Shown here in pieces: positions 1 to 6,373 of a DNA stretch of 24,480 nucleotides; positions within the stretch are counted from its first letter, which is position 1, and each line of letters opens with the position of its first letter. The notes beneath the pieces are model-generated. The model saw nothing but the letters and a program-made list of their open reading frames with translations. It was not told the DNA's origin and did not search any database. The position numbers were made by a program, and so were the translations under genes. The DNA is taken from IMG/VR virus record IMGVR_UViG_3300047550_000285, positions 1 to 24,480 of that record, one strand, 5' to 3'. The stretch comes from a virus.

Positions 1-2
1 TA

Positions 3-1121
3 AACGGTGAAGCTACGCTAGTATTTTGTGATGGAACTGACGCAATTGCTGGTATTCAAACCGCTGGAGTAGGCCCAACTACGGTTGCTAATGGTGGCAC
101 GGGGGCCAGTACTTTTACTGGCGGATTTATTAAGTCCCCCTCTCCTTTTGGTACCACAACACTTACTTCAGTATCTACCGTAAACGCTGCTACAGAACTT
201 TCCAATCAAGTGCCTGTTGCTAACGGAGGCACTAACATAGCTTCCTATACGGCTGGCGACATTCTTTACGCTAGTGGCTCTACTACGCTAACAAAGCTAC
301 CAATCGGGTCGTCCGGTCAAGTGCTTACAGTATCTGGCGGTGGCATTCCCTCTTGGTCTGCAGGTGGTGCAGTTACTTCTGTAACCGGCTCTGGAATTAA
401 CGTTAGCCCAACTACGGGGGCTGTGGTCGTTTCACTTACTGGTACAAACGTAACTAACGCGCTTGGATTTACTCCACCTAGTTTATCTGGCACAAATAAC
501 TGGACCGGTGCAAATACGTTTAGCAGTGGCAGTATTACCAGCGATGAATATAACTTTAACGCTACTTCTTCTATTTATCTTAGTAGCAGCACAGTAAAAA
601 TAGACATTTCTAGCAACAACATAGCCATATTTGACCAGAGCGGTAGTGCTTATCGGTTGCGCTTTAACAATACCACTAGTGGTATTCAATATTCTGGGTC
701 GTCTGTTGAAGTAGGATTTTTATCCGGCACTTACTTAAGTATTTCTTCAGGACAATTTCTAACTAATACGGATAACGTTCTTAAGCCTAATTCTGGTAGT
801 TGGGGTGGTTATTCTGATCAACGGCTAAAAGAAAATATTGTTGATTACAGCAAAGGTTTATCAGCTATTAAAGCATTACGCCCAATTAACTATAATTTTA
901 TAGGTGAGCTTGGGGAACAAACTAATCACAAGACCTACACTGGTCTTATTGCTCAAGAAGTTGAACAAACTCCTCTTGCAACTATGGTTTCAGAAGGGTC
1001 AAATGGATACAAAATACTCGATCCTTCCGAACTTACCTACGCTTTGGTCAACGCAGTCAAAGAATTGTCAGCACAAGTTGATTCTCTCAAGGCCGAAGTG
1101 GCCGCACTGAAAGGAGCCTAA
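3..1121 (+). CDS. Tail fibre protein, C-terminal part, with S74 self-processing chaperone domain (5' partial)
   Basis: The reading frame is open from the window edge, so the start lies upstream; 372 residues are visible. Two copies of the VANGGT repeat common in phage tail fibres occur near residues 29 and 71, followed by Ser/Thr/Gly-rich beta sequence and an ALGFTPPSL element near residue 154. The C-terminus is a peptidase S74 intramolecular chaperone: S271-D-Q-R-L-K276 has the Ser/Lys dyad spacing of 5 seen in endosialidase-type domains. Then come LRPINYNF, a GLIAQEVE segment and a terminal heptad helix. In this family the domain trimerises the fibre and then cleaves itself off just before the Ser, so mature fibre would end near residue 270. 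The fibre probably mediates host adsorption. Internal GTG at 210 is not needed as a start because upstream sequence is equally fibre-like. Confidence 0.9.
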   Translation, partial: NGEATLVFCDGTDAIAGIQTAGVGPTTVANGGTGASTFTGGFIKSPSPFGTTTLTSVSTVNAATELSNQVPVANGGTNIASYTAGDILYASGSTTLTKLPIGSSGQVLTVSGGGIPSWSAGGAVTSVTGSGINVSPTTGAVVVSLTGTNVTNALGFTPPSLSGTNNWTGANTFSSGSITSDEYNFNATSSIYLSSSTVKIDISSNNIAIFDQSGSAYRLRFNNTTSGIQYSGSSVEVGFLSGTYLSISSGQFLTNTDNVLKPNSGSWGGYSDQRLKENIVDYSKGLSAIKALRPINYNFIGELGEQTNHKTYTGLIAQEVEQTPLATMVSEGSNGYKILDPSELTYALVNAVKELSAQVDSLKAEVAALKGA

Positions 1122-1123
1122 TC

Positions 1124-1393
1124 GTGGCTAGAAAATTTCCTGATTTAAATGATGATGGTGAAATAACCCAAGCCGACGTGCTTATGGGTAAAGGCGTCAT
1201 TGGTAAGAAAAAAGGTGGAAGCGTTAAATGGATTCAGTCAGCTATCAAAAAGCCAGGCGCTTTACGAAGCTCGCTTGGTGCAAAGAAAGGGGAAAAGATC
1301 CCTACAAAAAAGCTCGCAGCCGCAGCCAAAAAGCCGGGCAAGTTAGGCCAGAGAGCGCGGCTCGCCCAGACGTTGTCAAAGTTGAAAAAGTAA
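1124..1393 (+). CDS. Small basic phage protein with an EF-hand/dockerin-type calcium loop
   Basis: An 89-residue protein with a GTG start two bases after the fibre stop and an AAAGGAG ribosome site inside the fibre end. Residues 7-18 read DLNDDGEITQAD, which fits the dockerin/EF-hand calcium loop (D-x-N-x-D-G-x-I-x-x-x-D). The remainder is very basic, with Lys/Ala/Pro-rich sequence and repeated KKPG (residues 43-46 and 70-73), ending ARLAQTLSKLKK. I recall similar small basic proteins from aquatic phage genomes but know no established function. Placement between fibre and lysis genes suggests late expression. A second frame through this gene encodes a C-terminal transmembrane peptide (see 1228-1467). 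A structural, DNA-associated or lysis-linked role is possible; none is shown. Confidence 0.75.
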   Translation: MARKFPDLNDDGEITQADVLMGKGVIGKKKGGSVKWIQSAIKKPGALRSSLGAKKGEKIPTKKLAAAAKKPGKLGQRARLAQTLSKLKK

Positions 1394-1467
1394 CCCCGAC
1401 TTTTGGGCTATTGCTTTTTGGGGTGTCTCTGATATGTTCCTTGCTAATAGTCGCATGGAGGCAGTAG
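1228..1467 (+). CDS. Candidate overlapping or frameshifted peptide with C-terminal transmembrane segment
   Basis: In the -1 frame relative to the 89-residue gene, an open frame runs from ATG 1228 to TAG 1465-1467 and ends with a hydrophobic helix (FGLLLFGVSLICSLLIVAW) just after the 0-frame stop. Two routes could express it. One is a -1 frameshift at A AAA AAG (1306-1312), giving a 114-residue fusion of residues 1-63 with 51 new residues. The other is internal initiation at ATG 1228 behind AGGTGG (1213-1218), giving 79 residues, basic then transmembrane. Its stop abuts the next ATG (TAGATG), and its coding sequence fills an otherwise empty 74-base gap in a tightly packed genome. It sits directly upstream of lysis genes. 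Overlap with a real gene means it could be chance, so confidence is moderate to low. Confidence 0.35.
   Translation: MDSVSYQKARRFTKLAWCKERGKDPYKKARSRSQKAGQVRPESAARPDVVKVEKVTPTFGLLLFGVSLICSLLIVAWRQ
1306..1312 (+). other. Candidate -1 slippery heptamer A AAA AAG
   Basis: In the 0 frame this reads ACA AAA AAG, the X XXY YYZ form and the same heptamer used in E. coli dnaX. An SD-like AAAGGGG at 1286-1292 lies 13 bases upstream, close to the spacing of the stimulatory SD in dnaX. I see only weak downstream pairing (GAGC-GCG-GCTC near 1350), which is farther away than usual stimulators. Other AAA AAG pairs in the gene are preceded by C or G and do not make full heptamers. Confidence 0.4.
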
Positions 1468-1926
1468 ATGGCCCAGTTGCCAGATCCTACCGACCCATCC
1501 AAGGTCGTTCAGACTGCTTTAGGTGGAATCCGCGAGGCGATCAAAGCCGGACGGGACATCAAAGAGACAGCCAAAGAAGTCAATGCTTTTCTGGACGAGG
1601 AAGCTCGCGCCCGGGTAGCGTGGAGAAGAAAACAACAGGAAGTTCAGCGTCGGGGCGACATGATGTATATCGACGCCATCAACGAGTATCGGGTGCTGTA
1701 CAACCTGAAGAAAAACAAGGAAGACGCCTTCAGGCAGATTGAGAAAGAGTTTGGTAAAAGGGCAATACAGGAAGTTGAAGCATTAGAAGTCAGGCTTCGG
1801 AAGGAGCGCAAGGAGTTGCAAAAGGAGTACGACTCCGACCGACAGGCAACACGGAATGAGTGGTTAGTGCTGGGGGCTTTGGCTTTACTGGTTTACGGGA
1901 TACTTAAAGCGACAAAGGTGTGGTGA
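1468..1926 (+). CDS. Coiled-coil protein with C-terminal membrane anchor, lysis-region
   Basis: A 152-residue protein with ATG 1468 behind GGAGG (1456-1460). Residues about 20-125 are strongly helical and charged, rich in Lys, Glu, Arg and Gln, and look coiled-coil. Residues about 131-147 form one hydrophobic helix (WLVLGALALLVYGILKA), followed by a short KVW tail. This layout predicts a tail-anchored membrane protein with a large N-terminal cytoplasmic rod. It is immediately upstream of, and overlaps by one base (TGATG), the holin gene, so it belongs to the same translational unit as holin and endolysin. Its topology is opposite to a normal i-spanin (N-terminal anchor), and it has no lipobox. 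I do not recognise a named family; holin regulator, spanin analogue or virion-associated membrane protein are all open. Confidence 0.75.
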   Translation: MAQLPDPTDPSKVVQTALGGIREAIKAGRDIKETAKEVNAFLDEEARARVAWRRKQQEVQRRGDMMYIDAINEYRVLYNLKKNKEDAFRQIEKEFGKRAIQEVEALEVRLRKERKELQKEYDSDRQATRNEWLVLGALALLVYGILKATKVW

Positions 1927-2408
1927 TGATTACTTTACTTTCTACATTAGTTTCATTCCTGATGGGCGGCCTGCCCAAGGTGCTGGATTTCTTCCAAGAT
2001 CGGTCAGATAAGGCCCATGAGCTGGAGCTTGCCAAGATGCAGACGGAGCGGGAGCTTCAGATGCTGGAGAGAGGCTTTGCCGCCCAAGCCCGGGTTGAGG
2101 AGATCCGAACTGATCAGGTGGCTATGCAGACCGCCGTTCAGGAGCGCCAGGCACTCTACGCCCACGACATCGAGATCGGCAAAGGTGCCTCTCAGTGGGT
2201 GATCAATATGCGGGCTTCTGTCCGTCCGGTCATTACCTACGGCATGTTCTCAATGCTTTTATTTGTAAACATCTTTGGGTTCTTTTACGCCTGGAAAACT
2301 GGGGTGCCGTTTGACCAAGCCATGTCCATTCTGTGGGATGAGGATTCGGCCATCATCTTTTCAAGCGTGATCGCGTTTTGGTTCGGTAGCCAGTCCTTTA
2401 AGAAATGA
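1926..2408 (+). CDS. Holin of the GTA/3-TM type (putative)
   Basis: 160 residues from ATG 1926, which overlaps the previous stop (TGATG) and has AAAGG at 1914-1918; the GTG at 1920 is in frame but poorly placed. Hydrophobic segments lie at about 3-22, 101-121 and 138-155, with a charged helical rod at 24-85 between the first two. The R100-P101 pair at the start of the second helix and the C-terminal FGSQSFKK resemble the three-TM holin family of gene transfer agents and phages, from memory. It would form the inner-membrane lesion that releases the downstream endolysin, which lacks an export signal. It is coupled to the endolysin gene by an ATGA overlap. Assignment is by topology plus position; sequence identity to a characterised holin cannot be verified here. 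Confidence 0.7.
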   Translation: MITLLSTLVSFLMGGLPKVLDFFQDRSDKAHELELAKMQTERELQMLERGFAAQARVEEIRTDQVAMQTAVQERQALYAHDIEIGKGASQWVINMRASVRPVITYGMFSMLLFVNIFGFFYAWKTGVPFDQAMSILWDEDSAIIFSSVIAFWFGSQSFKK

Positions 2409-2911
2409 AAACGTCCGAGGTGGGCATCCACGTAATGCATCAGTTTGAAGGGTATCGTGACCGGCCCTATTTATGTCCTGCGTCAATATGGACTGTGGGC
2501 TGGGGCGAAGTGCTGCATCAGGAACAAATTCGCCTGCCAGTGATTCGCAAAGAAGGCTATACCGGAATGATCAGAAAGGAGTTCCCCCTTGCACCAGAGC
2601 ATAACCGTCAATGGTCAAAGTCAGAGCTGGAGGAGCGCTTCAAGAATCTCCTCGTCAGTTTTGAGCGTGGTGTTCTTCGACTTGCCCCTAATTTATCTGG
2701 GCGTCAAGGCTTGTTTGACGCTTGTGTCGCTCTTAGCTACAACATCGGTGTAGGGGGTTTTCAGAGGTCTACCCTTCGTCAGCGGATACTCAGGGATGAG
2801 CCGTTGGAAAGTATTGCTCAGGGGTTTATGATGTACGTAAATCCGGGTAGTGCTTTTGAAAAGGGATTGACGCGCCGCCGCAAAGCTGAAATTGCCTTAT
2901 TTATGAGCTAA
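2405..2911 (+). CDS. Endolysin, GH24 lysozyme (muramidase)
   Basis: A 168-residue lysozyme of the T4/P22 GH24 class that cleaves the MurNAc-GlcNAc bond of peptidoglycan. The catalytic region is E15-(8)-C24-(5)-T30, embedded in FEGYRDRPYLCPASIWTVGW. This is the E-8-D/C-5-T triad in which Cys replaces the Asp of T4 lysozyme, as in several phage endolysins. The later SYNIGVGGFQRSTL (about residues 114-127) matches the conserved N-x-G-x-G-F-x-x-S-T-L segment, and the TRRRKAEIALF end is also typical. The N-terminus is hydrophilic, so it is neither a signal peptide nor a SAR anchor, and release should depend on the holin. ATG 2405 overlaps the holin stop. Length is normal for the family. Confidence 0.93.
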   Translation: MKTSEVGIHVMHQFEGYRDRPYLCPASIWTVGWGEVLHQEQIRLPVIRKEGYTGMIRKEFPLAPEHNRQWSKSELEERFKNLLVSFERGVLRLAPNLSGRQGLFDACVALSYNIGVGGFQRSTLRQRILRDEPLESIAQGFMMYVNPGSAFEKGLTRRRKAEIALFMS

Positions 2912-2913
2912 TC

Positions 2914-5448
2914 ATGCCTTTACAGAAACTACAATTTCGTCCCGGTATAAACAGAGAAGGTACCAATTACTCGAACGAGGGTGGCTGGTACGACTGCGAC
3001 AAAGTTCGCTTCCGTTCAGGTTTTCCACAAAAACTAGGTGGCTGGATTCGTGCTACCGGTGAGTTCACTTACGAAGGTGTCTGCCGGATGATGATTAACT
3101 GGTCAGACCTATCAAACAATAATTTGCTTGGTATTGGCACCCATCTTAAGTATTACATTAATAATGGTCTTACCGAGTATCACAACATAACACCACTTCG
3201 TAAAACTACTAATCCGATGAGTAACAACCCGTTTTCTGCAACAAACGGGTCTACTACAGTTATGGTCACTGACACCACTCACGGCGCACAGCTTGGTGAC
3301 TACGTAACTTTTTCTGGCGCTACCACTTTTGCAGGTATTCCAGCATCCGAATTAAATACTGAACACAAAATAATTAATATTGTTGGCACAAATACATATG
3401 AGATTGAAGTAGACACGGCAGCAACTTCTACGGCATCAGGTGGCGGTGCTTCTGTTGTTGCCAAGTACCAACTTAATATTGGGCTACCTGCTTACACAAT
3501 TGGTAACGGTTTTGGCGCCGGTGCATGGAATGGCACTAACACTACCGCAACGGCAACTCTTGCCTATACGTCTGGATCAGGAAACGTACTTTTAGATGCT
3601 TTATCTGCATTAGCTATTAATGTAGATAGCACCGCTTCTTTTAGTGCATCTGGAATTATACAAATCAACAGTGAAATAATTACTTACTCAGGGAAAACAG
3701 CTACATCTTTTACTGGGTGTACGCGCGGGGTTCAAAACGATATTGTTTTTGCGTCTACTACCTTAAACGGTGGTATTAACGCTTCTGTTACAACAATCAC
3801 GCTAACTAGTGTTACTGGATTTACGGTACCGGTTATTGGTGCAGCAATTGTTCGGGTTGATAATGAATTAATTTCTTATACTGGTGTAGATAGCGTAAAT
3901 AATCAGTTAACAGGTTGTGTTCGTGGAACTAACGGAACTACAGCAGCTACGCATCTTACCGGTGCAACTATTGCTGAGTACGCAGGAATACAACATTCAT
4001 TAGATCCTACAACTGGATCTGCAATACCACCATCAATTACTGTATATCAAGTACTGCCTGAGTTTCTTCCCGCAACTGGAACAACTGGCTGGGGGGACGC
4101 TTTTGATACTGCCTTTGGTGCCGGTGTTGGTCAGCAGATGCGGTTGTGGAGTAATGATACGTACGGACAAGATTTATTAATTAGCCCGCGCGGCGGTGAT
4201 ATTTACTATTGGAATACGCTTACCCAATTACCAACTTTTACTCCTGCAATAACGCTTCAAGAAGCTGCAGTTGCCGAAGGATATGTCACGCAAGCTCCAT
4301 ACATTCCTAATGCTACAAATCAAGTAGTTGTATCAGACGTATCCCGGTTTGTTATTGCTATGGGCGCTAATCCATATGAGGCTGGCAACCCCGGCACTGA
4401 CTTTGATCCTCTTTTAGTACGGTGGTCAGACCAAGAAAATTTATACGATTGGGTTCCCGAAACAACTAATCAGGCAGGAGACACCCGATTAACTAACGGT
4501 TCGTACATTATGACGAGCAGAAAGACTCGTCAGGAAATCTTAATTTGGACAGATGCTGCTATCTATTCCATGCAGTATCTTGGTCCCCCGTACACATTTG
4601 GCTTTACGCTTTTGATGGACAACCTATCCATTATGTCTCCTGGGGCTGCAACAGTAGTTAATAACGTGGCCTACTGGATGGGTACAGACAAGTTCTATAC
4701 TTATACGGGTCGAGTTGAAACACTACCTTGCTCGGTGCGTCAATATATTTTTAACGATTTAGACTTTGACCAACGATTCCAAGTTATTTCGGGATCTAAC
4801 GAAGGTTATAACGAAGTTTGGTGGTACTACGTATCTGTTACAGAAGCTGCCGCTGCTACTGAAGAGAGTCGTCCACCACTTGCAGATAAATACGTGGTTT
4901 ACAACCACCTTGAGCGCATTTGGTATTACGGCACACTAAGCCGTACATTCTGGTTGGATACCCCCTTGCAAAACACTCCGATGTCGGCATTTGGAGACGT
5001 AGAGTTAGGCACATTGCTTTTTCAAGAAAGGGGAGTCGATGATGCTTCCACTGCAACCCCCGTACCTTTCACTGCTTATATTCAGTCCTCTGATTTTGAC
5101 ATCAGCGATGGACACAATTTTGGATTCGTATGGCGCATTATTCCTGACATTACTTTTGCTGGGTCTGGAGGTAATGCAGGTAATGTTTACCCTTCGGTAA
5201 CTATGGAGGTGCGACCCCGCACATTTCCAGGTACTTCGTATGGCCCAACCGATGTAGATACTGTAACGTCAGTACAACCATATAATTCAGTAATTAAGCA
5301 GTACACAATTGAAGAGTTCACGCCACAGGTCTACACCCGAATCCGTGGACGGCAGATTGCCTTTAAGATTAGTTCACAAGATCAGCTAGGTGTTACTTGG
5401 CAGCTAGGTAGTCCTCGTATTGACATTCGCCCGGACGGACGCAGGTAA
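2914..5448 (+). CDS. Large tail protein, nozzle/stabilisation-type (putative)
   Basis: An 844-residue beta-rich protein starting two bases after the endolysin stop, with no strong ribosome site. The N-terminus (FRPGINREGTNYSNEGGWYD, then CDKVRFRSG and GGW) resembles podovirus proteins annotated as packaged-DNA stabilisation or tail-tube proteins (P22 gp10 and T7 gp12 class, beta-propeller nozzles), from memory. Residues about 229-278 and 288-359 contain two copies of a Thr/Gly-rich module of the form GF...G.I.I..E.I.YTG...FTGC.RG, also present in the next gene. The C-terminal half has many Trp/Tyr strands (WSDQENLYDW, YWMGTDKFYTYTG, WYYGTLSRTFW) consistent with propeller blades. It probably closes the tail channel and positions fibres. 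It overlaps the next gene by one base (TAATG). Confidence 0.7.
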   Translation: MPLQKLQFRPGINREGTNYSNEGGWYDCDKVRFRSGFPQKLGGWIRATGEFTYEGVCRMMINWSDLSNNNLLGIGTHLKYYINNGLTEYHNITPLRKTTNPMSNNPFSATNGSTTVMVTDTTHGAQLGDYVTFSGATTFAGIPASELNTEHKIINIVGTNTYEIEVDTAATSTASGGGASVVAKYQLNIGLPAYTIGNGFGAGAWNGTNTTATATLAYTSGSGNVLLDALSALAINVDSTASFSASGIIQINSEIITYSGKTATSFTGCTRGVQNDIVFASTTLNGGINASVTTITLTSVTGFTVPVIGAAIVRVDNELISYTGVDSVNNQLTGCVRGTNGTTAATHLTGATIAEYAGIQHSLDPTTGSAIPPSITVYQVLPEFLPATGTTGWGDAFDTAFGAGVGQQMRLWSNDTYGQDLLISPRGGDIYYWNTLTQLPTFTPAITLQEAAVAEGYVTQAPYIPNATNQVVVSDVSRFVIAMGANPYEAGNPGTDFDPLLVRWSDQENLYDWVPETTNQAGDTRLTNGSYIMTSRKTRQEILIWTDAAIYSMQYLGPPYTFGFTLLMDNLSIMSPGAATVVNNVAYWMGTDKFYTYTGRVETLPCSVRQYIFNDLDFDQRFQVISGSNEGYNEVWWYYVSVTEAAAATEESRPPLADKYVVYNHLERIWYYGTLSRTFWLDTPLQNTPMSAFGDVELGTLLFQERGVDDASTATPVPFTAYIQSSDFDISDGHNFGFVWRIIPDITFAGSGGNAGNVYPSVTMEVRPRTFPGTSYGPTDVDTVTSVQPYNSVIKQYTIEEFTPQVYTRIRGRQIAFKISSQDQLGVTWQLGSPRIDIRPDGRR
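3598..3990 (+). repeat. Two tandem copies of a beta module in the nozzle-like protein
   Basis: Two divergent copies (about 3598-3745 and 3775-3990) encode GF/SF...G.I.I.sE.I.Y(S/T)G...FTGC.RG units. A third copy is in the next gene at about 5665-5880. The similarity is at protein level; DNA identity is low. Confidence 0.6.
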
Positions 5449-6323
5449 TGACTGTCTTAAATAAACTTAGAGGTTCTAAGGCGCCTAACCTGCCGATCAG
5501 TCCGGTTGAGTATTCTCAGCGGTATCACGACCAGTTTAGTAACGTACTGCGTCTATATTTCAACGAAATCGACAATCTGCTGGCTGCTCTGTACTCGGAT
5601 GCAGCAGGGGGGCGGTACATCAAGTTTCCCTACGGTGCTTTTAACCAAGACGGTACAACTACTTTATCCGTAGGTATTAACAACAACTCAACTGCTCCCA
5701 TACAAGTAGCATCTACAGCAGGGTTTTCAGCGCCCGGCTTTTTTAGTATTGAGCAAGAAATTATTGAATACACAGGGATAAGTGGTAACACATTTACCGG
5801 GATTACCCGGGGTGCCAAAAGCACAACTAATGTTGCCCATCTTGCCGGAGCCGCTGTTGCAGAAGTAGCGGGTGTCAATGCGGGTGCCGAAGCAGCAATC
5901 GTGTTAGATGCGGTTGACTATGAAAACGGTATTCACGTAGGTGGAGTTACATCTTCTACGCTACCGGATAGCAAAATATATTTTGAGTACGACGGAATAT
6001 ATAACCTGCAGTTCAGCTTTCAGTTTCTTAACTATTCCAACGCCGACGATAACGTCACAGTCTGGCTTAAAAAGAACGGCACCAACGTGCCTCTCACGGC
6101 TAGTGTGGAGCAGGTTAACGCCAAGCACGGGAGCTTCCCGGGGGCGGCAATTATGGCTCTAAACCTGTATCTGGATGTGCTGGCTGGACAGTATGTGGAG
6201 CTTTATTGGACTTCTGGCAGTGGGCTTAGCGTCTTAGGCACCTATCCTGCCGGGGTTGCCCCTGTTCACCCCGTTTCCCCATCGGCCATTGTGACGGTTT
6301 CTTTCGTCTCGGCACTACCATAG
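5448..6323 (+). CDS. Virion protein with shared beta module and C-terminal jelly-roll-like domain
   Basis: 291 residues from ATG 5448 (TAATG overlap with the tail protein). Residues 18-50 (SPVEYSQRYHDQF..LRLYFNEIDNLL) form a helical segment likely used for attachment to the tail. Residues about 73-145 hold a third copy of the module in the upstream protein (FSAPGFFSIEQEIIEYTG, FTGITRG, H..GA.VAE.AG). Residues about 150-291 are predicted beta strands (KIYFEYDGIYNLQFSFQF, VTVWLKKNGTNV, LDVLAGQYVELYW, VTVSFVSALP), a pattern like C1q/TNF-type jelly rolls found in phage appendages. I infer a small fibre, collar or appendage subunit next to the nozzle. No enzymatic residues are evident. Confidence 0.65.
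   Translation: MTVLNKLRGSKAPNLPISPVEYSQRYHDQFSNVLRLYFNEIDNLLAALYSDAAGGRYIKFPYGAFNQDGTTTLSVGINNNSTAPIQVASTAGFSAPGFFSIEQEIIEYTGISGNTFTGITRGAKSTTNVAHLAGAAVAEVAGVNAGAEAAIVLDAVDYENGIHVGGVTSSTLPDSKIYFEYDGIYNLQFSFQFLNYSNADDNVTVWLKKNGTNVPLTASVEQVNAKHGSFPGAAIMALNLYLDVLAGQYVELYWTSGSGLSVLGTYPAGVAPVHPVSPSAIVTVSFVSALP
5665..5880 (+). repeat. Third copy of the beta module, in the adjacent virion gene
   Basis: Encodes STAGFSAPGFFSIEQEIIEY, then FTGITRG and HLAGAAVAEVAG, matching the second copy in the upstream gene (SVTGFTVP, DNELISYTG, LTGCVRG, HLTGATIAEYAG) in order and spacing. Confidence 0.6.
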
Positions 6324-6373
6324 GCTTGACAAATGGAAGATAATATGACCCACGGCAAATTTAGGAGGTTTTT

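Noticed and set aside
1434-1742. 102-residue open frame overlapping the coiled-coil protein
   Set aside because: Arg/Gly/Ser-rich shadow; the other frame has a strong ribosome site and a clear helix-plus-anchor layout.
1920-1925. GTG start for the holin
   Set aside because: ATG 1926 in a TGATG overlap has better spacing to AAAGG.
2405-2470. SAR or signal sequence on the endolysin
   Set aside because: The N-terminal residues are hydrophilic and lead directly into the catalytic Glu.
6326-6349. TTGACA followed by TA-rich DNA, promoter-like
   Set aside because: The candidate -10 is only about 8-12 bases away rather than 17, so it is not a convincing sigma-70 promoter.
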